From Leidyana gryllorum EB-2025a (lineage: Eukaryota; Apicomplexa), in NCBI GenBank assembly GCA_048772705.1, contig JBLWGC010000201.1, positions 39,025-103,024 of the forward strand: 64,000 bases of DNA, given 5' to 3'. The position numbers and the translations under genes are program-made. Of this stretch, positions 33,264 through 42,466 are shown piece after piece. Each line of letters opens with the position of its first letter. The first letter of the stretch is position 1. Below the pieces are notes generated by a model. It was given only the letters and a program-made list of their open reading frames with translations, did not search any database and was not told the DNA's origin.

Positions 33264-33951
33264 GATTAGCCCAGGACACGGGTAGTAGTAGTAGGGGAGA
33301 CGGGAGACGCCGTCTCCCGATGTAGGACGGTATTTTTACAGAGCAGAGTACGTACGCGAGAGTGTATAAACGTAACCGCTGAACTAAGAATGGCCCCCAA
33401 GGGTAAAAAGACCCCCGCTCCCAAGAAGTCCCCCGCGCCTGCCGCGCGGCGCCCCAATGCCCCGCGGATGACTTCGAACATCCGGGCCCAGGCTGCGCTT
33501 CTTGGGATCCACGGTTCTACACCGGTGGTTGCTCGGTCGTCGGCTGGAGAAGCCCCTCCAGCCGACAATTCCCCCCAGCCCGACCTTGAGCCAGCAAATC
33601 ACCCCGAATTCCTCGTAAAAAATCGGGACGACCAGCTCCTCCGATACAGCCTCTCCCTCGCGATACCGAGGCACGCGACACTCGCAGAGAGAGCTCACCC
33701 TCTACCATAGAGATATCTGGCACGCCTAACACTGGAAACCGTTTCCACCCGTTAGCCCGCCCTAAGTGGCAAAACCGCACGCGGGAAACCCCAATGATCA
33801 CGGGACCCGCGCCGAAAGCACGACCGAAAACCCGTGTGGTAAACACCCCACCGGGTAGGTTACCCCCGAGAGGACGTTCAGGACGAGAGCCATATAGGGG
33901 ATATAACCCCAGGAGGTCCGGACAGCCGCCGAGGACGTCGGCAAACCCCGA
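33264..33951 (+). mobile_element. Fragment of an unidentified retroelement (LINE-like 5' end)
   Basis: A GC-richer stretch unlike the DNA on either side. It opens with a leader holding a strong inverted repeat, GGGAGACGCCGTCTCCC near 33302-33318. An ATG at 33390 starts a basic, alanine/proline-rich frame (MAPKGKKTPAPKK, to 33710). A second proline/arginine/serine-rich frame overlaps it and stays open to 33953; it includes GNRFHPLARPK, similar to the NRF motif common in ORF1 proteins of LINE elements. No reverse transcriptase remains. It could equally be the start of another element class. Confidence 0.35.
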
Positions 33952-33995
33952 CTAGTTTGCCTGTAACCTTTGGTTCGGCGTTTCGGTCGGCTTCG

Positions 33996-34091
33996 ATGGC
34001 TGTTGTGACTGCTGTTTGCTTTTGGATTATGTGGTTTATGTGGTTGTTTATCGCTGCATTGTACTGTGTTTGCGTGTTTGCGACTGTTTAG
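33996..34091 (+). CDS. 31-residue hydrophobic micro-frame at the U left end
   Basis: ATG 44 bases inside the left end of U6 opens a 31-residue frame (MAVVTAVCFWIMWFMWLFIA then ALYCVCVFATV) that would form one membrane helix with no charged residue. AATAAA follows at 34163-34168. The same frame recurs unchanged at 43120-43215 (U1), 43401-43496 (U2), 48977-49072 (U3, minus) and 50285-50380 (U4). The copies are too alike to show selection, so coding is unproven. Confidence 0.3.
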   Translation: MAVVTAVCFWIMWFMWLFIAALYCVCVFATV

Positions 34092-34162
34092 CTTTCAATT
34101 CTCTACACGTTCCGGTTGCTGTAGCGTGCGCAAGTAAGGTCTGATGTGGTGTGTATTGTGCT

Positions 34163-34168
34163 AATAAA
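34163..34168 (+). terminator. AATAAA, possible polyadenylation signal in the U left body
   Basis: AATAAA about 72 bases after the micro-frame stop, followed by a GT-rich stretch (tgtgttgcttagtatg). Conserved in every U left body. Confidence 0.3.
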
Positions 34169-34795
34169 AGACTGTGACGATATAGCTGTGTTGCTTAGTA
34201 TGTTGACAGGTATCGTGCTTGTTATGTATTGATTGGTGAGACTATATGAGCTGGAGATGCATGATTGTATGAGTGTATGGCGTGTATTTTGGTAACTGTG
34301 CTGTGATGTGTAGTATGCTCAGTTTGCTAAAGTGAATATGGAGCAACTTGGAAGGTTATGTGTGAGTGATATTGGTTTAGATGGTTTGTCTGTTAGGGTG
34401 TGAGCTAGATATAGGGGGATCAATGAGATTCAGTTGAATTGAGAGTGTTGAGAAGAATGTCATGAGTCCAATGCGTATCGTGGATATTATTTATCGGAGT
34501 GAATGGGAATTTGTAAGAATATGGGGATGGAGTCAAGTTATGCATAGGATTTGAGTGTTGATTCGGACGACATGAATTTGGCTAATGATAGGTAGGTTAA
34601 TAGGAGTATATTGACAATTGTGATGTAGTTCAAGGTGTGGTAAGAGGGTGGTGGTCAGTTGTTTGCTATAAAACATTGAGAGAGTGTATATATGCTAAGA
34701 GTTATGAGTATTCGAATTGTTAGTGTACGAGCGGGATGATAAGGCTGATATGTAAGTTGAGTAATAGTGTGCGTGAAGAAGTATTGATGGGGTGT

Positions 34796-34832
34796 GGGGA
34801 GCGCCCTTGTCGCTTCGCTCGGGCGCTTCCCC
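34796..34832 (+). other. GC-rich hairpin in the U left body (U6 copy)
   Basis: GGGGAGCGCCC at 34796-34806 pairs with GGGCGCTTCCCC at 34821-34832 with one bulged T and a 14-base loop. It recurs at 44272-44308 (U2), 51156-51192 (U4) and inverted near 48168 (U3) and 63236 (U5). In U4 the DNA diverges from the small units a few bases after this hairpin. Confidence 0.7.
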
Positions 34833-34994
34833 GTACCCATTGTTTCTGTGAGATTTATTTATTGATGGAATAGTTAGCAAGCTATCGTGAATGTGATAAG
34901 TAGAACGGACCAATTGCATCAATCTTGCGTGCAATTGGGAACGATATGTACGAGTTCAAACGACTTGTAGAGAAGTGTCATTTAAGTACCTATC

Positions 34995-36298
34995 AAGTAG
35001 CAAATAAGTGTGAAACAAGTGTCAAACAACTCGGAAACCAGTGTCAAGCAAGGCAGGAACATGTTGCAAACAAGTGTCAAACATGTCGCGAAGCAAGGGT
35101 CAAACCAGTTCGCAACAAGTCTCAAACATGTTGGAAACAACTCGCAAACAAGTGTCAAAAGAGTAGCAAACATGTGGCAAACAAGTGTGAAACAACTCGC
35201 AAACAAGTGTCAAGCATGTATCAAACAAGTGTCAAGCATGTGGCAAACACGTGTAAAACAAGTGAGAAGCATGTGTGTAACACGTGGCAAACAATTAGCA
35301 AACAAGTGTCAAAGATGTCGCAAACAAGTAAGTAACAAGTGTGAAACAAGTGGCAAACATGTGTCAAAGATGTCGCAAACATATCGCAAACATATCCTAA
35401 ACGAGTGTCAAACAGGTGTGAAACATGTGGCAACAAACAAGTGGCAAACATGTGTGTCACACGTGGCAAAAAAGTAGCAAAACAAGTGTCAAAGATGTCG
35501 CAAACAAGTGTCAAACGAGTGTCAAACAAGTGTGAAACATGTGGCAAACATGTAGGAAACAAGTGGCAAACGTGTGTGTAACACGTGGCAAACAAGTAGC
35601 AAAACAAGTGTCAAAGATGTCGCAAACATGTCGCAAACATGTCGCAAACAAGTGTCAAACGAGTGTCAAACAAGTGTGGAACATGTGGCAAAAAAGTGTT
35701 AAACATGTGGCGAACAAGTCTCAACGGAGTTTCAAACAAGTGTTAAACATGTGGCAAAGAACTGGCAAGCAAGTGTAAAGCATGTGTCAAACGAGTGTCA
35801 AACAAGTGTGGAACATGTGGCAAAAAAGTGTTAAACATGTGGCGAACAAGTCTCAACGGAGTTTCAAACAAGTGTTAAACATGTGGCAAAGAACTGGCAA
35901 GCAAGTGTAAAGCATGTGGCAAACAAGTTTCAAACGAGTGTCAAACAAGTGTGGAACATGTGGGAAAAAAGTGTTAAACATGTGGTGAACAAGTCTCAAC
36001 GGAGTTTCAAACAAGTGTTAAACATGTGGCAAAGAAGTGGCAAACACGTGTCAAACGAGAGTCAAACAAGTGTGAAATATGTGGCAGAAAAGTGTTTAAC
36101 ATGTGGCGAACAAGTCTCAACTGAGTGTCAAAGAAGTATGAAAGATGTGGCAAAGAAGTGGCAAGCAAGTGTAAAGCATGTAGCAAACAAGTGTCAAACG
36201 AGTGTCAAACAAGTAGCAAGCAAGTAGCAAACAAGTAGGAAACAGGTAGCAAACAAGTGTCAAACATGTCGCAAACAAGTCTCGAACATGTTGCAAAG
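34995..36298 (+). repeat. 11-bp satellite array of U6
   Basis: About 1.3 kb of the CAAACAWGTGK repeat with period 11 and one CANNTG per unit, in the same orientation relative to the unit ends as in every other U copy. Confidence 0.92.
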
Positions 36299-36393
36299 GG
36301 GTATTGAAGGTGCTACAAAGAGATGTGTAACACAAGTATCATCTGGTACAAGTTGCACACTGGTGACGAACTCTGCTTTTTTGAAAAATTTGG

Positions 36394-36612
36394 TAAGGGG
36401 TTAAGGATGACGACATGAAAAATTCCGATGAATTAGTAACGGGTTAAGGATGACGACATGAAAAATTCCGATGAATTTGTAACGAGATAAGGATGACGAC
36501 ATGAAAAATTCCGATGAATTTGTAACGAGATAAGGATGACGACATCAAAAAACACCGATAAACTTGTAACGAGATAAGGGTGACGACATCAAAAAATGTG
36601 ATAAATTTCGCT
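36394..36612 (+). repeat. 43-bp minisatellite of U6
   Basis: Five tandem copies with a 43-44 bp period, each carrying AAGGRTGACGACAT (anchor positions 36405, 36448, 36491, 36534, 36578). U2, U3 and U5 have about four copies. U4 has two diverged copies beside its 414-codon gene. The stretch 36299-36393 before it is a unique spacer shared by all small units. Confidence 0.88.
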
Positions 36613-36992
36613 TAGAGACACCCAATAACCTCAGTAGACGAGAAATGCGGTAGGGGAGACTGAGAATGACTCAATGAGATGTTAGCCGGGGCGTCACTGG
36701 ATGCTGGTTGGGGCAGGTAGCGAATGGGGGTCAGTTGGCTGGGATAAAAACTGCACAATGGGGAGGTGAGGCTCTGGTCGCAAAGTGGCGAAGCTCCTTG
36801 GGGGCGTTCTGGGATGTGTGGGGATGAGGTGTGGGAACTTACTTGGTGTGGGAACGTGCCAGACCAGTCTGAGTGGCACGAGGTCACGTCTTGGGAACAT
36901 CTGGGGGGGAAGAAAGCGAGCGCGAGCGAGAAGAGGGCTTTTTGGATCTGAGAACAAAAATAACAGTCCAAGTCCCACGTCTCGCACACCAA
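36612..36992 (-). pseudogene. Captured gene fragment in U6 (proline/serine-rich, antisense)
   Basis: A minus-strand frame of 126 codons ending SSTEVIGCL. It shares IRYLPQPASS, SHSQSP and STEVIGCL with the larger frame at 60348-60743 in U4, where it reads IRSLPQPASS, SDSQSP and STEVIGCLS and continues into a possible zinc finger. A GTAAGT donor inside it is conserved in all copies. It looks like part of a gene carried by the transposon and decayed in the small units. Confidence 0.5.
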
Positions 36993-37125
36993 ATCTTGGG
37001 AAAAGTGGCTCGTTTGGGCTGCTATCTGTTGCTTGCGAGCCGCACGAGGGCTAAATTAAGGAGTCTGACGACCCTTACATCTCGATGGGAGGCTAGTTTG
37101 CTGTAGCGAACGAGCCAATTGAAGT

Positions 37126-37401
37126 TTGGGAAGTCTCATTTTTGCAAAAATCAGGCCTTCTCGTGTCTCAGAGAGCTCGAGAGAGTCGCCTATCTCCTAT
37201 TCTAGCGGCGAGATTGCGCCTAAAATCTGGCTGCCAACTAATCAGGCCACTACTATTCCTAAGGTAAGCGAGAGAGCTAGTCTAGAGCTCCTAATCAAAT
37301 TCCTATTTCACTAAAAGTCGTTTCTGGTACCCCCTAAGAACCCCCAAAAAACCTACGGTAATGGTCGGGCTCACCCTTGCGGGTTTCGCCGACCTGCACA
37401 A
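37126..37401 (+). other. U right-end segment with terminal hairpin
   Basis: The last part of the unit. GGTCGG and CCGACC (six pairs), with an inner ACCC/GGGT stem, form a hairpin ending 7 bases before the right terminus TGCACAA. The same end is found at 49787 (U2), inverted at 45909 (U3) and inverted at 60972 (U5). Every copy breaks at exactly this base, which marks it as a true transposon terminus. Confidence 0.75.
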
Positions 37402-37479
37402 CGACATCAAAAAAATGTAATAAATTTCGCTTAGAGCCACCCAATAACCTCAGTAGACGAGAAAGACGGTAGGGGAGAC

Positions 37480-37767
37480 TGTTAGCACTCCAATTCCCCT
37501 CCTCGACCAACCCCCGCAGCTACCCCCCGGCACCGGCACTCAGCGGGGCGGCCGACTACTGCGTACCAGGTAGGAAACCCTCCCAGAAGTCTGTAACCTG
37601 TTGGCCGGAGCCAATCCGGCAAATTGCGTGTCTCGACCCGGGCCGGCCGGCCGGAGACACGGCAACACACGTGTGTACTTACCTTTTCGTTGCGTGCCGC
37701 GAACCAGAATTACCGTCGAGATCAACCATGCCTCCTAGAAAGAACAGTGAAGCCCGCGGGGCTGAAA
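37480..37767 (+). repeat. Element G 5' LTR
   Basis: Starts TGTTAGCACTCC and ends GGGGCTGAAA. The primer-binding site TGGTAGCAGT is at 37769-37778. The gag ATG at 37728 is inside the LTR. Confidence 0.93.
37628..37660 (+). promoter_or_regulatory. LTR inverted repeat of element G
   Basis: GTGTCTC at 37628-37634 pairs with GAGACAC at 37654-37660 around a GGCCGGCCGG loop. It ends 67 bases before the gag start. Confidence 0.6.
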
Positions 37768-38786
37768 ATGGTAGCAGTACGTCGTTAGAAACCACCCAAG
37801 CCACCAAACAACCGACGTCCTCTTCCTCCGAATCCTTGGCCACCACTCACCTAGAAAGCTCAACCAACCTAGATCTACTGAATAACGCTATGCTTGAAAT
37901 ACTCACCTTGCTCCGATCGGGCGCAGCGGCGACTTCCCAGCCGACGGTGCACCCCACGAGTCCGCAGCCACCTCCGGCCAGGGATGCCATCTTCATGGAC
38001 GGACAAGATCCGCTGAAGAACATGCCTACCTTCGACGGCCGACGTCGCAAGGAAGCTCAAGAGTGGCTTGACGCCATATCTCTTCGATTCAGGACACGCC
38101 ACACCCCAGACGACCACCGGGCAGCGTGGGCATGCTCTTACCTCCACGGCTCAGCCGCACAGTGGGCCCTGACCTTACCCGACTTACCCGACCAAAGCTG
38201 GGACAACTTCCAGTCCTCCTTCTTGAAGGAATTCGCTCCCCGATCCACAACTGACGACCCCTTCACATGCTTCGTGGACTTACGCAAGACATCGTCCATG
38301 CAAGAATACGTGGACGAAAGCCGCAGGCTGAGACGCGCCATCCCCAAGACAGTTCCGGACGACCTCTTGGTGAAGATGTTCTACCGCGGACTGCCCCCCT
38401 CTGACGACCAATTGGTAGCCGCCAACTTGGGCGTTACCTTTGAAGAGGCGGCGCAGCGAGCCTTGGAATGGGCCGAGAGGATAGGGAACCGCCCCTCAGC
38501 CGAGGTCTTCCAGTACCGCGTCACCCCGAGTGGAGGATCAGTGGGCTCCCGCTGCCCCTTCACTTACCAGCAATGTATAGAAGAACGCAGGTGTTTCAAC
38601 TGCGGAAGTAGCGAACACCGATCCATCGCCTGCCCCCAGCCGAGAGACGACCGCAAACGACCATTCACCGCCCCGCGACCATCCGGTCCCATGAAGACTC
38701 GCCGAGTCCACGTTCTTGAAACCAACGCCTCCGAGGCCACTCCGCCGCGGGATTTTCCCTTGGGCCCGACCAATGTGCCCAAGTAG
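37728..38786 (+). CDS. Element G gag
   Basis: 352 aa. Begins MPPRKNSEARG within the LTR and reads through the primer-binding site as NGSST. Capsid-like domain (EAQEWLDAISLRF, AAQWALTLPD, FLKEFAPRSTTDDPF, MFYRGLPPSDDQLV) and CCHC knuckle (CFNCGSSEHRSIAC) near residue 288. Pol lies in a different frame just downstream. Confidence 0.9.
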   Translation: MPPRKNSEARGAENGSSTSLETTQATKQPTSSSSESLATTHLESSTNLDLLNNAMLEILTLLRSGAAATSQPTVHPTSPQPPPARDAIFMDGQDPLKNMPTFDGRRRKEAQEWLDAISLRFRTRHTPDDHRAAWACSYLHGSAAQWALTLPDLPDQSWDNFQSSFLKEFAPRSTTDDPFTCFVDLRKTSSMQEYVDESRRLRRAIPKTVPDDLLVKMFYRGLPPSDDQLVAANLGVTFEEAAQRALEWAERIGNRPSAEVFQYRVTPSGGSVGSRCPFTYQQCIEERRCFNCGSSEHRSIACPQPRDDRKRPFTAPRPSGPMKTRRVHVLETNASEATPPRDFPLGPTNVPK

Positions 38787-38824
38787 GCCGGGCCCTTACC
38801 GCGACTTGGGGCCTGAGCCACCCC

Positions 38825-41800
38825 TTGGGCAACCACCAACTTACCCGTGCGGTCATCCTGATCGATACAGGTGCAGAGGTCAGCTGCGTGTGTACCCATA
38901 TCGTCGACCAACTCAAGCTCACCGTACAACCCGTCCAGATGCACATCAAGGGGCTTTGGACGGGAGAAACGATCTCTCAACAAGCCACACTCCTCCTCCA
39001 CCTCCCGAACCGCCAGCCACTTCGCCTCACCGCCTTAGTCATTCCCGACGCCACCTACGACCTCATACTCGGTACTCCGGACATCAGCCGCGCCCGCCTC
39101 CAGATCGACACCCATAACGAGAGACTCCGCGTTATCACACACCCCCGCTCGGTCCACGTAGCCACAGTCTCATCCACCGCGACACCAACACGGAAGGACA
39201 TTCACCCCGCCGAAGTTCCCCTGCCGATACAAACCCCAATACCTCCGGAAGCACAATTTCTCGCAGAGACGTACCCTGCCGTCTTTCTTGAACACGCTCC
39301 TACGCCACCGGAACGACCTGGGATAGACCACCACATCACCCTGACCAACGTACACGCTCCCGCCTACGCCCGTCCTCCATACCGCGTGCCGCAAGTTTAT
39401 ATCAAGGAAATGAAGGACCAGTTGCTCACCTTGCTCGAAGAAGGAAAGATAACACATTCCACGTCCACCTGGGCCTCCCCGTGCCTCTTCGTCCCCAAGA
39501 AGGACACCACCACCCCTCGCCTCGTCTGCGACTATAGAGCACTCAACGAACGAACCGTGAAAACCGCGTACCCTATGCCAAACCTCCAGGACGCCCTCAT
39601 GGTCTTGAACGGGGCTCGCATTTTTAGTACCCTCGACCTAAAAAGCGGCTTTCATCAAGTCCAAGTCAGCCCTTCAAGCCGAGCACTCACCGCCTTCACA
39701 ACCCCCTGGGGACTCTTCGAGTGGGTTAGCATGCCTAACGGACTCTGCAACGCCCCCGCCACGTTCATGACCTTGATGAACCTTGTGTTCCGCGACCTGA
39801 TTGGTGAATTCGTCTTCGTTTACCTCGATGACGTACTCGTCTACAGCCCCGACCTGACCTCACACCGTCAACACCTAATGGAAGTCTTCTCCCGATTAAA
39901 CGCCCACCAACTCATCGTGCACCGCCGCAAGTCTCGATTCTTCTTGCGAGAGGTCGATTACGTCGGCCACACCATCTCATCAGAAGGAGTCAAACCACTG
40001 AAGACCAAGTGTGAAACCATCGAGAACTTACCCCTACCCTCCAATCTTCGCGAGATGCAAAGTGGGATAGGGCTCATCAACTACTACCGGCGATTCATTC
40101 CCCACTTCGCTCACCTTGCCACTCCTCTGTACGACGCCATGATCGGCCTGAAAGACCCGAAAGCGCCCATTAAAGCAACCACCGACCTTGCTACCGCCTG
40201 GACCGCCCTCAAAGCCCAATTACTTACAGCCCCGACGTTAGGGTACATACCTATGAAGACCTCACAACTCCACCTCTACACCGACGCTAGCGCCCGCGCC
40301 ATCGGCGCCACTTTGGAATACGACGAAGGGGAAGGGAAAGACAGGAAACCAGCCGATTTCTACTCGCACGCCTTGACGGATGTCGAACAGCGCTACCCGA
40401 CTCACGAAAGAGAATTGCTCGCAGTGGTGTTCGCCACTCGCCACTGGAGACACCTGCTCGTGGGAAGAGAGGTCATCGTCCATACGGACCACCGACCCCT
40501 CATATACTTAATGAAACAACCTCACCTCTCAGACCGGCAGGCTCGCTGGCTCCTCACCCTGGCAGAATATCACATCCAATTCGAATATGTCAAGGGATGC
40601 GAAAACATCATTGCTGACCTACTTAGTCGACCGAGCCCCGCCACTGCCTCCGCCAAACCAACCACGGCCGCAACAATCCTCCTACTGAGCGCAGACGCAA
40701 ATCCATTACGACAAACCGACACCGCTGACTTACCGCCGCCAGACTCCGCCTCCGCATCCGACGAAATACGCAATTCCGCCTCGCCGCTACCGCAAGACGA
40801 CGAAATACGCAACTCCACTCCGCCGATACCGCCAAACACTCTAACGACCGACAATCATCACACGAACCGCCGAAACGAAAATTCGCAACGAAACGAAATT
40901 TTACATCAAACTCAGCCACAGACCCAACTCCCACCGATACACAACCGCCTGCTGAGATCGTGGCGCATCCGAACTCATGAAGCAGGCGCATGCGGGCCTA
41001 TATCATGGATCAACGACTTGCCAATCACGGAGGAGGGCTGTATAGAAGTACCACTGGATCCCAAACTGATCTACGACATCATCGATGAAGCCCATTCCAC
41101 CCTTGCCGCCGGACACTACGGACCCCAGAAGACGGCTAACCGGATACGCGCTACTTTCACCTGGCCTGGACTGACCAACGACGTGGCCCAATTCTGTCGA
41201 CAATGCCAGGTCTGTCAGTTAGGTAAGCAGAGGCGCCACCGCCCCCTCGGCCTCCTAAATCCCCTCAACATACCCTCACAACCATGGGTCGAGGTCCACA
41301 TGGACTTTTTGGAGCTACCACCAGATACGCGGACGGGACACAACTACCTCATGGTCGTAGTTGACCGTCTTTCGCGAAGGGCGCGGCTTATACCGTGCCA
41401 AAAGTCTATCGACGCAGCATCCACAGCCCGACTCTTCCTTGATCACATTGTGAAACTTCATGGGCTCCCCCAACGAATCATCTCTGACCGCGACGTCAGG
41501 TTCATGTCCAACCTCTGGCGTTCCCTCTTCCAAGGCCTGGGAACCACGTTGGCGTTTACCACGGCGTACCATCCCCAGACCAACGGTCTGGCAGAACGCA
41601 CCAACCAGTCTGTCCTCCAACTGCTTAAACTCTCAATGGAAGGACTGAGGGACGAATGGACGCATCTAGTCCCGGCTATTGAAATAGCGTTCAATTCCAG
41701 CACCAGTAAGTCCTCGAACTTTACACCGTTCGAGATAGACAACGGACGCCCCATGGCCCTTCCCCACTCCCAGTGGGCACTCTCGCTCACCCGATCTAAC

Positions 41801-42466
41801 GCGGCCCAAGCCCCCCTCTACCTTGAACGGCTGCAAGAAGCTCGTGACCGCCTCCACCACGCCCGCGACCTCATGAAGACCCAAGGCGACTGCCGCCGCG
41901 TACCCTGCACTTTCAACCTCAACGACCTAGTGCTCCTACGCACTCGAAAACTCTCCCACGTCCCCCAGCACAAGCTAGCCCTCCCCTTCTGTGGACCCTT
42001 TCGAATCCTCCAGCGCTTGCCAGGCGATGTCTACCAGCTTGAGCTCCCGAACGATTGGCGAATATCCCCCCGCTTTCACGTTTCACGATTAGAGCCCTTT
42101 ACGTGTGACATCAACCCGACGCCTCCGAACACGACCAACACCCCCCACTCTCCCGCTGAACCGGAACTATATATCATGGAACAGGTTTTAGGTGAAGAAC
42201 TCACCGACGACGGCCTCAAGTACCTCGTCAAGTGGCGAGGATACGCCAACCCAACCTGGGAGCCCGCCGAACACGTACTGGAAGCAGATGGGCAAGATCT
42301 GATTGCTGCCTTCCACAGAAGCTATTCCACTCGGAACCCCCGCAACCCCTACACTGATCTGGAAGGGAGGGATGTTAGCACTCCAATTCCCCTCCTCGAC
42401 CAACCCCCGCAGCTACCCCCCGGCACCGGCACTCAGCGGGGCGGCCGACTACTGCGTACCAGGTAG
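38825..42466 (+). CDS. Element G pol
   Basis: 1213-aa open frame. Protease (VILIDTGAEVSCVC), reverse transcriptase (CLFVPKKDTTTPRL, STLDLKSGFHQV, VYLDDVLVYS), RNase H (YTDASARAIGATL, HTDHRPLIYLM). Integrase zinc region (AHSTLAAGHYGPQK, CRQCQVCQ) and DDE core (VHMDFLELPPD, SDRDVRF, HPQTNGLAERTNQS). Chromodomain (LYIMEQVLGE, YLVKWRGYANPTWEPAEHV). It reads about 90 bases into the 3' LTR before stopping. The apparent start is only where the frame becomes convincing. Confidence 0.9.
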   Translation: MGNHQLTRAVILIDTGAEVSCVCTHIVDQLKLTVQPVQMHIKGLWTGETISQQATLLLHLPNRQPLRLTALVIPDATYDLILGTPDISRARLQIDTHNERLRVITHPRSVHVATVSSTATPTRKDIHPAEVPLPIQTPIPPEAQFLAETYPAVFLEHAPTPPERPGIDHHITLTNVHAPAYARPPYRVPQVYIKEMKDQLLTLLEEGKITHSTSTWASPCLFVPKKDTTTPRLVCDYRALNERTVKTAYPMPNLQDALMVLNGARIFSTLDLKSGFHQVQVSPSSRALTAFTTPWGLFEWVSMPNGLCNAPATFMTLMNLVFRDLIGEFVFVYLDDVLVYSPDLTSHRQHLMEVFSRLNAHQLIVHRRKSRFFLREVDYVGHTISSEGVKPLKTKCETIENLPLPSNLREMQSGIGLINYYRRFIPHFAHLATPLYDAMIGLKDPKAPIKATTDLATAWTALKAQLLTAPTLGYIPMKTSQLHLYTDASARAIGATLEYDEGEGKDRKPADFYSHALTDVEQRYPTHERELLAVVFATRHWRHLLVGREVIVHTDHRPLIYLMKQPHLSDRQARWLLTLAEYHIQFEYVKGCENIIADLLSRPSPATASAKPTTAATILLLSADANPLRQTDTADLPPPDSASASDEIRNSASPLPQDDEIRNSTPPIPPNTLTTDNHHTNRRNENSQRNEILHQTQPQTQLPPIHNRLLRSWRIRTHEAGACGPISWINDLPITEEGCIEVPLDPKLIYDIIDEAHSTLAAGHYGPQKTANRIRATFTWPGLTNDVAQFCRQCQVCQLGKQRRHRPLGLLNPLNIPSQPWVEVHMDFLELPPDTRTGHNYLMVVVDRLSRRARLIPCQKSIDAASTARLFLDHIVKLHGLPQRIISDRDVRFMSNLWRSLFQGLGTTLAFTTAYHPQTNGLAERTNQSVLQLLKLSMEGLRDEWTHLVPAIEIAFNSSTSKSSNFTPFEIDNGRPMALPHSQWALSLTRSNAAQAPLYLERLQEARDRLHHARDLMKTQGDCRRVPCTFNLNDLVLLRTRKLSHVPQHKLALPFCGPFRILQRLPGDVYQLELPNDWRISPRFHVSRLEPFTCDINPTPPNTTNTPHSPAEPELYIMEQVLGEELTDDGLKYLVKWRGYANPTWEPAEHVLEADGQDLIAAFHRSYSTRNPRNPYTDLEGRDVSTPIPLLDQPPQLPPGTGTQRGGRLLRTR

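Larger units (their letters stand above)
33952..37401 (+). mobile_element. U6: non-autonomous rolling-circle U unit (3450 bp), both ends present
   Basis: Left end CTAGTTTGCC directly after GA (33950-33951). Right end is a hairpin plus TGCACAA at 37401, followed by cgacatc. No terminal inverted repeat and no target duplication. Internal order: left body with a 31-codon hydrophobic frame, AATAAA and a GC-rich hairpin; 11-bp array; spacer; 43-bp minisatellite; antisense gene fragment; right-end segment. It has no transposase. The right flank matches the minisatellite of U0. The left flank is the LINE-like fragment, so the pre-insertion site cannot be rebuilt on that side. Confidence 0.75.

Noticed and set aside
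33390-33710. Histone H1-like gene (MAPKGKKTPAPKK)
   Set aside because: Only the lysine/proline start resembles an H1 tail. There is no globular domain, and the surrounding DNA looks like a retroelement leader.
34995-36298. Telomeric repeat
   Set aside because: The unit CAAACAWGTGK is not a known telomere type, lies inside transposon boundaries and occurs in both orientations.
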